Origin: Paracoccaceae bacterium
Lineage (GTDB): Bacteria; Pseudomonadota; Alphaproteobacteria; Rhodobacterales; Rhodobacteraceae
Length of the DNA stretch: 5,319 nt
NCBI GenBank assembly: GCA_007131945.1
Contig: SLPP01000204.1
Span: forward strand, 1-5,319
Reading direction: 5' to 3'
The position numbers were made by a program, and so were the translations under genes. Under the pieces are notes generated by a model. That model did not search any database and was not told the origin of the DNA. It worked only from the letters and a program-made list of their open reading frames with translations. Of this stretch, positions 1 through 5,072 are shown piece after piece (position 1 is the stretch's first letter; each line of letters begins with the position of its first letter).

Positions 1-186
1 TACGGCTCGATCCGGCTCGTGTTCAGCGCCGATCCGACCGAGCTCAGGCAATGGATCGTCACCGACGACATGGGCCGCGAGACGACGGTGGTCCTCGGCG
101 GCATGCGCACCGGGGTGCAGATGCCGCCGCGCCTGTTCAGCGTCGACGAGGCGATGCGCCAGCGCGGCCTGACCGTCGAGCGCTGA
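1..186 (+). CDS. lolA: LolA-family outer-membrane lipoprotein carrier protein, C-terminal part (5' truncated by the window)
   Basis: Frame 1 is open from the first base to a TGA at 184-186, giving 61 residues. It reads as the C-terminal beta-strands of a LolA-type carrier: YGSIRLVFSADP near the start, then LRQWIVTDDMGRETTVVLG, then a PPRLFSV end. Family proteins are about 200 residues, so some two thirds lie outside the window. LolA is a periplasmic chaperone that takes mature lipoproteins from the LolCDE complex and passes them to the outer membrane; that role comes from family knowledge. The gene ends 6 bp from the convergent lytic transglycosylase gene, which encodes a potential client lipoprotein. 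No terminator fits in the gap. The family is fairly secure from the tail alone, but orthology to LolA rather than a LolA-like paralogue is not settled. Confidence 0.8.
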   Translation, partial: YGSIRLVFSADPTELRQWIVTDDMGRETTVVLGGMRTGVQMPPRLFSVDEAMRQRGLTVER

Positions 187-192
187 GCCGGC

Positions 193-777
193 TCAGACCC
201 GGCCGCACATGCGCAGCTGCGTGTCGTACATCGCCGCGCGCGTCTCGACCCGGTCGGCGACCGCCATCAGCCAGGGCTTGGCGCGGTAGCTGGCGCGGGC
301 GAAACCGGCATGGCCCTCGTGATAGGCGAGATACTGGTTGCGGGCGTCGGTCAGCGGGATGCCGTTGCGCTCGCGCGACTTGTTCATGTACCAGCCGACG
401 AAATCGGTCGCGTCGTCTATGTTGTCGCGCCGGGCGCGGCGGTTGCGGGTTTCGGCCTGGTAGTCCTCCCAGGTGCGGTCGAGCGCCTGGCTGTAGCCGA
501 AGGCCGAGCTTTGCCGCCCCATCGGGATCACGCCGAGCGTCCACTGCACCGGCGTGCGCGCATCGCCGATGAACCGGCTCTCGGCATGGATGATCGCCAT
601 CTGGATCGGCACCGGGACGCCCCAGCGCCGCTCGGTCCGCTGCATGGCGGCGAAATAGCGCGGTCGCTCGCTGGCCAGCGCACAGGCGTTGTCCAGGTTG
701 CGCGGCGCCGAGAACTGCCGGTTGCCGCAGGATGCCACGACCAGCACCACCACGAGCAGGCGAAGGAAGGTGCCCAT
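193..777 (-). CDS. SLT-type lytic transglycosylase, outer-membrane lipoprotein
   Basis: Predicted lipoprotein of 194 residues, or 195 if GTG at 780 is used. Numbering here is from that GTG. A short hydrophobic signal (LRLLVVVLVV) leads to a VAS-C lipobox with lipidated Cys18. Residue +2 is Gly, so there is no Asp retention signal and outer-membrane sorting is expected. The SLT (goose-lysozyme-like) fold is indicated by MAIIHAESRF with putative catalytic Glu67, GYSQAL (95-100) in the place of the usual G-L-M-Q motif, and AYHEG (152-156), the counterpart of AYN-G. Family members cleave the MurNAc-GlcNAc bond and leave 1,6-anhydroMurNAc ends. ATG at 777 is preferred: GAGG (minus strand, 786-783) lies 5 nt before it but only 2 nt before the GTG. 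It is convergent with lolA and divergent from hspQ. Confidence 0.88.
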   Translation of the reverse strand: MGTFLRLLVVVLVVASCGNRQFSAPRNLDNACALASERPRYFAAMQRTERRWGVPVPIQMAIIHAESRFIGDARTPVQWTLGVIPMGRQSSAFGYSQALDRTWEDYQAETRNRRARRDNIDDATDFVGWYMNKSRERNGIPLTDARNQYLAYHEGHAGFARASYRAKPWLMAVADRVETRAAMYDTQLRMCGRV

Positions 778-778
778 C

Positions 779-800
779 ACTGCCTCGAAACTGCCTCGAA
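779..800. repeat. Perfect 11-bp tandem duplication at the lytic transglycosylase start
   Basis: ACTGCCTCGAA occurs twice back to back (779-789 and 790-800). Read on the minus strand, each unit carries a GAGGC block. The copy nearer the gene acts as the Shine-Dalgarno for ATG 777; the second repeats it 11 nt further upstream. It looks like a local slippage duplication. Confidence 0.9.
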
Positions 801-916
801 CATTCTACTTTTTCCGAAACCTTAGCCGATTTCGCCGCATGAGGAAACGCCGCGCAGGCAAAAAAACCGTGAAGCCGCTCCGTGCCGGGCGCGACACGCG
901 TCCGGACCGGGTTTGT

Positions 917-942
917 CCCCGCCCGGAATCTGGACGGCGGGG
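917..942. other. GC-rich inverted repeat in the hspQ leader/promoter region
   Basis: CCCCGCC (917-923) and GGCGGGG (936-942) form a perfect 7-bp inverted repeat with a 12-nt spacer, ending 24 bp before the hspQ Shine-Dalgarno. No T-run follows on either strand, so it is not an ordinary terminator. The rest of the 778-978 divergent region holds a seven-A run (860-866) and no convincing sigma-70 or heat-shock (CTTG-type) promoter. The nearest match on the plus strand is TGGACG (931-936), 17 bp, TAAGAA (954-959), which is weak and lies inside the repeat. Confidence 0.45.
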
Positions 943-965
943 CGCAGGCGCGCTAAGAATTGGCC

Positions 966-971
966 AAGGAG
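966..971 (+). promoter_or_regulatory. Ribosome binding site fixing the hspQ start
   Basis: AAGGAG lies 7 nt before ATG 979. The reading frame stays open back to a GTG at 913, but those 22 extra codons have no ribosome site and are absent from the family, so 979 is the start. Confidence 0.85.
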
Positions 972-978
972 TCGTGTC

Positions 979-1305
979 ATGATCAAGTCGCAGGCCAAGT
1001 TCCATCTCGGGCAGATCGTCCGCCACCGGAAGCACCCGTTCCGCGGGGTGGTGTTCGATGTCGACGCGATCTTCGCCAATACCGAGGAATGGTACCAGTC
1101 CATCCCCGAGGACAGCCGCCCGTCCAAGGACCAGCCCTTCTACCATCTGCTGGCCGAGAACGAGCACAGCTACTACGTCGCCTATGTCTCCGAGCAGAAT
1201 CTCGTGCCCGACGAGACCGGCGAGCCGATCGACCATCCCGATCTGAACGAGCTTTTCGGCGATTTCCGCGACGGGATCTACCCGCTGCAGGTGGATCTGA
1301 ACTGA
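979..1305 (+). CDS. hspQ: Heat shock protein HspQ (YccV-like, hemimethylated-DNA-binding fold)
   Basis: A 108-residue protein, close to the 105 residues of E. coli HspQ. It matches the family along its length: KFHLGQIVRH near the N-terminus (7-16), the strand FRGVVFDVD (21-29), EEWY (36-39), the QPFYHLLAEN core (52-61), YVAYVSEQNL (66-75) and a conserved HP (86-87). In E. coli, HspQ is a small cytoplasmic heat-shock protein that binds hemimethylated DNA and modulates Lon-dependent proteolysis; that is family knowledge. It is a single-gene unit, divergent from the lytic transglycosylase and convergent with the kinase-like gene, leaving only 17 bp between stop codons. No heat-shock promoter could be made out upstream, so regulation by temperature is not shown here. 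Confidence 0.95.
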   Translation: MIKSQAKFHLGQIVRHRKHPFRGVVFDVDAIFANTEEWYQSIPEDSRPSKDQPFYHLLAENEHSYYVAYVSEQNLVPDETGEPIDHPDLNELFGDFRDGIYPLQVDLN

Positions 1306-1324
1306 GCCGCGATCAGCCGCGATC
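1305..1324. repeat. Perfect 10-bp tandem duplication between two convergent stop codons
   Basis: AGCCGCGATC is present twice (1305-1314, 1315-1324) and a third partial AGCC follows. It starts on the last base of the hspQ stop and runs into the stop codon of the minus-strand kinase-like gene (TCA, 1323-1325). The duplication therefore spans the whole convergent junction. Confidence 0.9.
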
Positions 1325-2144
1325 AGCCCCGGCGCAGCCGCGCCAGCGTCAGCGGCACGGCGGTGTATTCCTTCCAGCGCCGGTTCGGGCGGAACCGGGC
1401 CTCGTGCCAGCGCAGCGGCGCGGTGACGACGGCAAGCCAGCGCCAGCGCCGGGCGAAGCCGGCGCAGGCGGCGCGCATCCCGGGCGGGGCGGCGGCGAAA
1501 TAGGCGGCTAGGAAGGCGTCGGCCAGCGTCGCGCCGCGCGCGTCGGGCACAAGCGCGAAGATCGACATCACCAGCAGCGCCACGTCGCGCGCGCGCCGGC
1601 GCGGCCCGGCCTCGAGCCGCGCGCCGCGCTCGACATCGATGAAGGAGACCTCGCGCGTCGCCTCCTGCCAGCAGAGGTCGCGCAGATAGGGCCGGCCATG
1701 CGCCATGCCCAGCCGGTGCAGCGCCGCGAGCGCCCGGCCCGCCGCCGCCAGCCGGTCGGGCAGCGCCGGGTCGTCCGCCGCCGTGGCGAGCATCGCCGCG
1801 AGCGTCGGCCCAGCGTCGCGGGTGACGTAGTGATCGGTGCCGACCGCCACCAGTTCCGCCACCGGCGCGCCGCGCGCGCCCATCGCGCCCAGCAGCGCGA
1901 CCTCCTGCGCCAGCGCTCGCCGCGGATCGCCCTTGGAGACCTGTACCGCCCAGCGCTTGCCGCGGGCGAACTTCACCCAGAAGCGCTGTCCCGCGACATC
2001 CATCCCCACGACGCGCCTGTCCCTCGCCCGCGCCTGCGCCACGGCACGTTCCAGCGTCGGTGCCGCGACCATGCGCCCCGGCGCCGCATGTCCCCTGGTT
2101 CCGGGCGCCCGCTCCCGGGCGCGTGCCGTCGGCGATACGCTCAT
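1323..2144 (-). CDS. Kinase-fold protein, WaaP/InaA/KdkA-like (lipopolysaccharide-kinase family), with degenerate catalytic loop
   Basis: A 273-residue cytoplasmic protein with no signal peptide or membrane span. Protein-kinase-like landmarks occur in order: FWVKFARGKRW with putative ATP-binding Lys58, Glu81 in an alpha-C helix (LAQEVALL), a hinge near VTRD (107-110), the loop AALHRLGMAHGRPYLRDLCW (140-159), FIDVERG with putative metal-binding Asp170 (DFG equivalent), and RRRARDVALLV (182-192). The first 24 residues look disordered, but AGGAG 4 nt before ATG 2144 supports this start over Met25. Relatives phosphorylate heptose or Kdo of lipopolysaccharide core; the substrate here is unknown. 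The usual HxDxxxxN loop reads H149-G-R151 and D156, so the catalytic Asp is absent, as I recall for InaA-like members. Nearby envelope genes fit a surface-sugar role, but a pseudokinase is equally possible. Confidence 0.8.
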   Translation of the reverse strand: MSVSPTARARERAPGTRGHAAPGRMVAAPTLERAVAQARARDRRVVGMDVAGQRFWVKFARGKRWAVQVSKGDPRRALAQEVALLGAMGARGAPVAELVAVGTDHYVTRDAGPTLAAMLATAADDPALPDRLAAAGRALAALHRLGMAHGRPYLRDLCWQEATREVSFIDVERGARLEAGPRRRARDVALLVMSIFALVPDARGATLADAFLAAYFAAAPPGMRAACAGFARRWRWLAVVTAPLRWHEARFRPNRRWKEYTAVPLTLARLRRG

Positions 2145-2228
2145 CCCGCTCCTGCCGCTGCCGCCGCGGTTCGACCCTCTGGACGGCGCGGACCATTCCT
2201 TTGCAACGCGTCAAGCATAGGGCGGGAT

Positions 2229-2281
2229 CGGCGCGGGGAACAGGCAAAACCGCCTTGCCGGCGGAACCGTTGCCCGCGCCG
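2229..2281. other. Large imperfect stem-loop in the kinase/L,D-transpeptidase intergenic region
   Basis: The arm at 2229-2241 (CGGCGCGGG-G-AAC) pairs with 2269-2281 (GTT-G-CCCGCGCCG) at 12 of 13 positions, with one G/G mismatch. Enclosed is a second hairpin, CCGCC (2250-2254), TTGCC loop, GGCGG (2260-2264). No T-run follows on either strand. It could be a leader-RNA structure for the minus-strand gene, whose start is 85 bp away, or simply a GC-rich fold. Confidence 0.45.
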
Positions 2282-2288
2282 GGGCGTT
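2263..2288 (+). promoter_or_regulatory. Candidate EcfG-type (general stress) promoter for the L,D-transpeptidase
   Basis: GGAAC (2263-2267), 17 bp, then CGTT (2285-2288) matches the alphaproteobacterial EcfG sigma-factor consensus GGAAC-N16/17-CGTT exactly; the next base even gives GGAACC. Transcription would start near 2295, with a leader of about 165 nt before ATG 2462. A chance match over the whole window is not negligible, and not all Rhodobacterales carry EcfG. Confidence 0.3.
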
Positions 2289-2313
2289 ACGGTGGCAGGG
2301 TGATCGCGCCATT

Positions 2314-2350
2314 TGTCCCGGCCCGTGTCCCGGCCCGGTTTCCCGGCCCT
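2314..2350. repeat. 12-bp tandem repeat, about three units
   Basis: TGTCCCGGCCCG occurs twice exactly (2314-2325, 2326-2337). After one extra G comes a diverged third unit, TTTCCCGGCCCT (2339-2350), and a decayed partial copy from 2352. It lies 112-148 bp upstream of the L,D-transpeptidase start and downstream of the EcfG-like match. No function is evident. Confidence 0.85.
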
Positions 2351-2381
2351 GTGTCCGGCGTGCCCGCCGCGCGCGAATGTG

Positions 2382-2395
2382 AAGCCGGACGGCTT
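2382..2395. promoter_or_regulatory. Palindrome overlapping a possible -35 box upstream of the L,D-transpeptidase
   Basis: AAGCCG-GA-CGGCTT is a perfect 6-bp dyad with a 2-bp centre, too tight for an RNA hairpin of full length and more like an operator. Its end overlaps TTGATG (2394-2399), which is followed after 17 bp by a poor -10, TAGGTA (2417-2422). Both the promoter and the operator are tentative. Confidence 0.25.
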
Positions 2396-2451
2396 GATGA
2401 CCCGGTCGCCCGCGGGTAGGTAGACCCGAAAATCGTGATGTTGCTTGACCC

Positions 2452-2456
2452 GGAGG
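2452..2456 (+). promoter_or_regulatory. Ribosome binding site fixing the L,D-transpeptidase start
   Basis: GGAGG lies 5 nt before ATG 2462. In-frame GTG 2435 and ATG 2438 lie upstream of this site and would add residues before the Tat signal, so they are rejected. Confidence 0.85.
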
Positions 2457-2461
2457 TCGCA

Positions 2462-3058
2462 ATGAAGAAACTCGACACCCGCCGCCGCCTGTTCATGATC
2501 GGCGGTCTCGCCGCCTTGGCGACGCCGGCGCTCGTTGGCCGGGCCCAGGCGCAGGCCTTCACCGGCGCCATCGACGACGGCCCGCGCGAGCAGGTGCGCC
2601 ACAACGTCATGGGCTTCCGCACCCACCAGTGGCGCGACCATTTCCAGAACCTGCGCAAGGGCGCGATCCTGTGCGACACCAAGTCGCGCGCGCTGCACTA
2701 CTGGTCCGAGGACGAGAGCATCTACCGGCTCCACCCGACCTCGGTGCCGATGAGCGACGAATTCACCCGCCTCGGCTATACCGAGATCGTGCTCAAGCGC
2801 CGCGAACCGGTCTGGATCCCGACGCCGGGGATGCGCGAGCGTGACCCGACCCTGCCCGAGCGCGTCGAGCCCGGCCCCGACAACCCGCTCGGCACCCGCG
2901 CGCTCAACCTGTCCTGGACCTTCTACCGCATCCACGGCATCGACAATGTCGCCAAGATCGGCCGGCGCGCCTCGAACGGCTGCATCGGGCTCTTCAACCA
3001 CCATGTCGAGGAACTCTACGACATGGTCGAGATCGGCACCCAGGTCCGTTTCATCTGA
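2462..3058 (+). CDS. Tat-exported L,D-transpeptidase (YkuD domain)
   Basis: A 198-residue exported enzyme. The N-terminus has a twin-arginine-type signal: RRRLFM (7-12), a hydrophobic stretch MIGGLAALATPALVG, then AQAQA with likely signal-peptidase cleavage after Ala32. The YkuD catalytic domain covers roughly 66-198, with LCDTKSRALHYW at its start, the conserved HG (His158-Gly159), and SNGCIGL (171-177) carrying the nucleophile Cys174. Family members act in the periplasm, forming 3-3 peptidoglycan cross-links or anchoring proteins to meso-diaminopimelate; which applies here cannot be told. The Arg usual two residues after the Cys (GC-I/V-R) is Gly176. The gene stands alone, divergent from the kinase-like gene and convergent with the acyl-CoA synthetase. 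Its upstream region contains an EcfG-like promoter match, which would link it to general stress. Confidence 0.95.
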   Translation: MKKLDTRRRLFMIGGLAALATPALVGRAQAQAFTGAIDDGPREQVRHNVMGFRTHQWRDHFQNLRKGAILCDTKSRALHYWSEDESIYRLHPTSVPMSDEFTRLGYTEIVLKRREPVWIPTPGMRERDPTLPERVEPGPDNPLGTRALNLSWTFYRIHGIDNVAKIGRRASNGCIGLFNHHVEELYDMVEIGTQVRFI

Positions 3059-3080
3059 GCATCCGGCCGACCGGCCTGCG

Positions 3081-3104
3081 ACGCGGCGCCCCGGCGCCGC
3101 GTTT
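3081..3104 (+). terminator. Terminator-like hairpin downstream of the L,D-transpeptidase
   Basis: ACGCGGCGCC (3081-3090) and GGCGCCGCGT (3093-3102) are perfect 10-bp complements. As RNA this is a 9-bp stem with a 4-nt loop, 22 bp after the stop codon. The trailing T-run is only three bases, so termination may be inefficient or aided by Rho. Confidence 0.6.
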
Positions 3105-3164
3105 CGAGTCATGCCCGCCGCAGGCCGTGCGCGCGCCGGGCGGACCCCGCCGCCGGCACTTCCG

Positions 3165-3242
3165 CAAAGCTTTCATTGCGGTTAACGGCGGCGGATTGTC
3201 GTTTTCATTCAACGGCATGCAAGAGTGCTCAAGTTTGAGCAC
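3165..3242. repeat. 78-bp intergenic repeat, copy A (direct repeat flanking the acyl-CoA synthetase gene)
   Basis: Aligns without gaps to 5073-5150, 54 of 78 bases identical by hand count. Order of parts: a 27-bp block (24/27 identical) ending in the fully conserved CGGTTAACGGCGG; 16 variable bases; TTCAACGGCATGCA (3208-3221, one difference); a 3-base linker; then the dyad GTGCTCAA-GT-TTGAGCAC (3225-3242). The copy sits between the convergent L,D-transpeptidase and acyl-CoA synthetase genes, so no visible gene starts from it in either direction. No open reading frame of conserved protein sequence is shared by the two copies. Function unknown: operator, small RNA or dispersed element. Confidence 0.85.
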
Positions 3243-3265
3243 GCGGCGCCTGGCTGCCCCACCCC

Positions 3266-3298
3266 GCCCGATGCGCCGGCTCGGGGATCCGGTCGGGC
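3266..3298 (-). terminator. Bulged hairpin abutting the acyl-CoA synthetase stop codon
   Basis: GCCCGA (3266-3271) pairs with TCGGGC (3293-3298) and CCGG (3276-3279) with CCGG (3289-3292), giving 10 base pairs with a 4-nt bulge and a 9-nt loop. It directly follows the minus-strand stop. There is no T-run, so it may protect the 3' end or act with Rho rather than being a true intrinsic terminator. The copy A dyad follows 23 bp further on. Confidence 0.3.
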
Positions 3299-4939
3299 TC
3301 ACACGGTCGGCAGCACGTGGTCGCGGAACGCCTCGCGCAGCTTGTTCTTCTGCATCTTCCCGGTCGCGCCCAGCGGGATCGCGTCGACGAAGACCACGTC
3401 GTCGGGCACCCACCATTTCGCCACCTTGCCCTCGTAGAAGGCCAGAAGTTCCTCGCGCGTGACCTCGCGGCCGGGCTTCTTCATCACCACCAGCAGCGGC
3501 CGCTCGTCCCATTTCGGGTGATGCGCGGCGATGCAGGCGGCCATGGCGACCGAAGGGTGGCCCATGGCGATGTTCTCGAGGTCGATCGACCCGATCCACT
3601 CGCCGCCCGACTTGATCACGTCCTTGGTGCGGTCGGTGATCTGCATGAAACCATCGGCATCGATCGTCGCTACGTCGCCGGTCGGAAACCAGCCCCGCCC
3701 GGCCGCGTCGTATCTGAGCGGGTCCTCGTCGCGGTTGAAATAGCGATCCAGAACCCAAGGGCCGCGGACCAGCAGATCCCCCTGCGCCTGCCCGTCCCAG
3801 GGCAGCTCGTTTCCCTCCGCATCGACGATCGTCATGTCGACGCCATAGAGCGCGCGCCCCTGCTTGGCCTTGATTGCCGCGCGCTCCGCCTCGGGCAGTT
3901 CCTCCGCCCCCGGCTTCATCGTGCAGACCGTGCCCAGCGGCGACATCTCGGTCATCCCCCAGGCATGCAGCACGGTCACGTCATAGCTCTTCTCGAAGGT
4001 CTCGATCATCGCCGGCGGGCAGGCCGAGCCGCCGATCACCGTGCGACGCAGGGTCGAGAAGCGCAGCCCGTGCTCCTCGACATGCGCCAGCAGGCCCTGC
4101 CAGACCGTCGGCACCCCGGCCGAGAAGGTGACGCCCTCGGCCTCGAAGAGATCATGCAGTGACCTGCCGTCCAGCGCCGGGCCCGGGAACACCAGCTTCG
4201 CCCCGGCCATGACCGTCGAATAGGGCGTGCCCCAGGCGTTGACATGGAACATCGGCACGACCGGCAGCACCACGTCGCGCGCCGAAAGGCCCATCGCATC
4301 GGGAAGCGCGGCGGCATAGGCATGCAGCACCGTCGAGCGATGCTGGTAGAGCACGCCCTTGGGGTTGCCCGTGGTCCCCGAGGTGTAGCAGAGGCTCGAC
4401 GCCGTGGTCTCGTCGAAGACCGGCCAGTCATAGGCCGCCGACGCGCCCTCGATCAGGTCCTCGTAGCAGATCAGGTTCGGGATCGAGGTTCCGGCCGGCA
4501 TGTGGCTGCGGTCGGCCATCAGCACGAAATGCTCGACCGTGGCGAAGCGCGCCGCCGTCGCCTCGATCAGGGGCAGGAAGGTGAGGTCGAAGAACATCAC
4601 CCGGTCCCGCGCATCGTCCGCGATCCAGACAAGCTGGTCGGGATGCAGGCGCGGATTGAGCGTGTGCACCACCCGCCCCGAGCCCGACCCGGCGTAGTAG
4701 AGCTCCAGATGCCGGTAGCCGTTCCAGGCCAGCGTGCCGATCCTGTCGCCGGGATCCAGCCCGAGCCCGGCCAGCGCGTTCGCCAGTTGCCGGCACCGTT
4801 GCGCGAGATCGCGATAGCTGTAGCGGTGGATGTCCCCTTCGCAGCGGCGCGAGACGACCTCGCGGCTGCCGTGATGGCGTTCGGCATGGACCAGCAGGCT
4901 GGAAATCAACAGCGGCTGGTCCATCATCTGGCCCCGCAT
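3299..4939 (-). CDS. Acyl-CoA synthetase (AMP-forming fatty-acid--CoA ligase, DmdB/AlkK-like)
   Basis: A complete 546-residue ANL-superfamily enzyme that activates a carboxylic acid with ATP to an acyl-adenylate and then a CoA thioester, feeding beta-oxidation or lipid synthesis in the cytoplasm. Motifs: phosphate-binding [11 protein letters not shown] (185-195), PMFHVNAWG (229-237), AWGMTEMSP (326-334), GWFPTGDV with ribose-binding Asp422, [14 protein letters not shown] (436-449) with hinge residues, and PLGATGK with catalytic Lys528. The [15 protein letters not shown] start and [10 protein letters not shown] (474-483) are typical of the Rhodobacteraceae group of medium/long-chain ligases and of DmdB, the methylmercaptopropionate-CoA ligase. 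Substrate cannot be assigned from sequence alone. GGAGGT 4 nt before ATG 4939 fixes the start; the open frame upstream to 4990 lacks such a site. It is a single gene flanked by the two 78-bp repeats. Confidence 0.96.
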   Translation of the reverse strand: MRGQMMDQPLLISSLLVHAERHHGSREVVSRRCEGDIHRYSYRDLAQRCRQLANALAGLGLDPGDRIGTLAWNGYRHLELYYAGSGSGRVVHTLNPRLHPDQLVWIADDARDRVMFFDLTFLPLIEATAARFATVEHFVLMADRSHMPAGTSIPNLICYEDLIEGASAAYDWPVFDETTASSLCYTSGTTGNPKGVLYQHRSTVLHAYAAALPDAMGLSARDVVLPVVPMFHVNAWGTPYSTVMAGAKLVFPGPALDGRSLHDLFEAEGVTFSAGVPTVWQGLLAHVEEHGLRFSTLRRTVIGGSACPPAMIETFEKSYDVTVLHAWGMTEMSPLGTVCTMKPGAEELPEAERAAIKAKQGRALYGVDMTIVDAEGNELPWDGQAQGDLLVRGPWVLDRYFNRDEDPLRYDAAGRGWFPTGDVATIDADGFMQITDRTKDVIKSGGEWIGSIDLENIAMGHPSVAMAACIAAHHPKWDERPLLVVMKKPGREVTREELLAFYEGKVAKWWVPDDVVFVDAIPLGATGKMQKNKLREAFRDHVLPTV

Positions 4940-4943
4940 GCGC

Positions 4944-4949
4944 ACCTCC
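4944..4949 (-). promoter_or_regulatory. Ribosome binding site fixing the acyl-CoA synthetase start
   Basis: On the minus strand GGAGGT (4949-4944) lies 4 nt before ATG 4939. It rules out the 17-residue longer version that would begin at 4990. Confidence 0.85.
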
Positions 4950-4955
4950 CCGTTT

Positions 4956-4990
4956 TTTCCTATCGGTAGAGGAAAGCTCGGCGCGGTCAA
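4956..4990 (-). promoter_or_regulatory. Candidate promoter with overlapping dyad upstream of the acyl-CoA synthetase
   Basis: On the minus strand TTGACC (4990-4985) is a 5/6 match to a -35 box; 17 bp on is ACCGAT (4967-4962), a poor -10. A 6-bp dyad, TTTCCT (4956-4961) and AGGAAA (4970-4975) with an 8-bp spacer, is centred on that -10 and could be an operator. The -35 is more convincing than the rest. Confidence 0.35.
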
Positions 4991-5008
4991 GCACGCCGAC
5001 CGTCAAGC
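4986..5008. repeat. Pair of GTCAAGC direct repeats, 16 bp apart
   Basis: GTCAAGC occurs at 4986-4992 and 5002-5008. On the minus strand each gives GCTTGAC, so two -35-like TTGAC boxes are stacked upstream of the acyl-CoA synthetase. They may be two promoters or tandem half-sites for a regulator. Confidence 0.5.
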
Positions 5009-5072
5009 GCGTCGGCCAGGGGCGCGACTCGTCCGAACATCCGCATGCGCCGGCAGCTCCCGGCGGCGCGGC

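Noticed and set aside
778..780. GTG as start of the lytic transglycosylase
   Set aside because: Only 2 nt separate it from the GAGG ribosome site, while the adjacent ATG at 777 has a workable 5-nt spacing.
860..890. Intrinsic terminator on the minus strand using the seven-A run (860-866)
   Set aside because: No complementary arms precede the resulting T-run, and no minus-strand gene ends there.
2186..2214. Sigma-70 promoter TTGACG for the kinase-like gene
   Set aside because: The -35-like box is good but nothing resembling a -10 is found at 16-18 bp.
805..2247. 480-residue minus-strand open frame across hspQ and the kinase-like gene
   Set aside because: It is Arg/Gly/Ala-rich with no domain, overlaps hspQ antisense and the kinase-like gene in another frame, and is a typical high-GC shadow.
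2141..3112. 323-residue minus-strand open frame opposite the L,D-transpeptidase
   Set aside because: It mirrors a well-supported gene and has no ribosome site or recognisable domain.
3317..4969. Long plus-strand open frames opposite the acyl-CoA synthetase (3317-4162 and 4244-4969)
   Set aside because: They are antisense shadows of a complete, motif-bearing gene; their translations are His/Arg-rich without recognisable domains.
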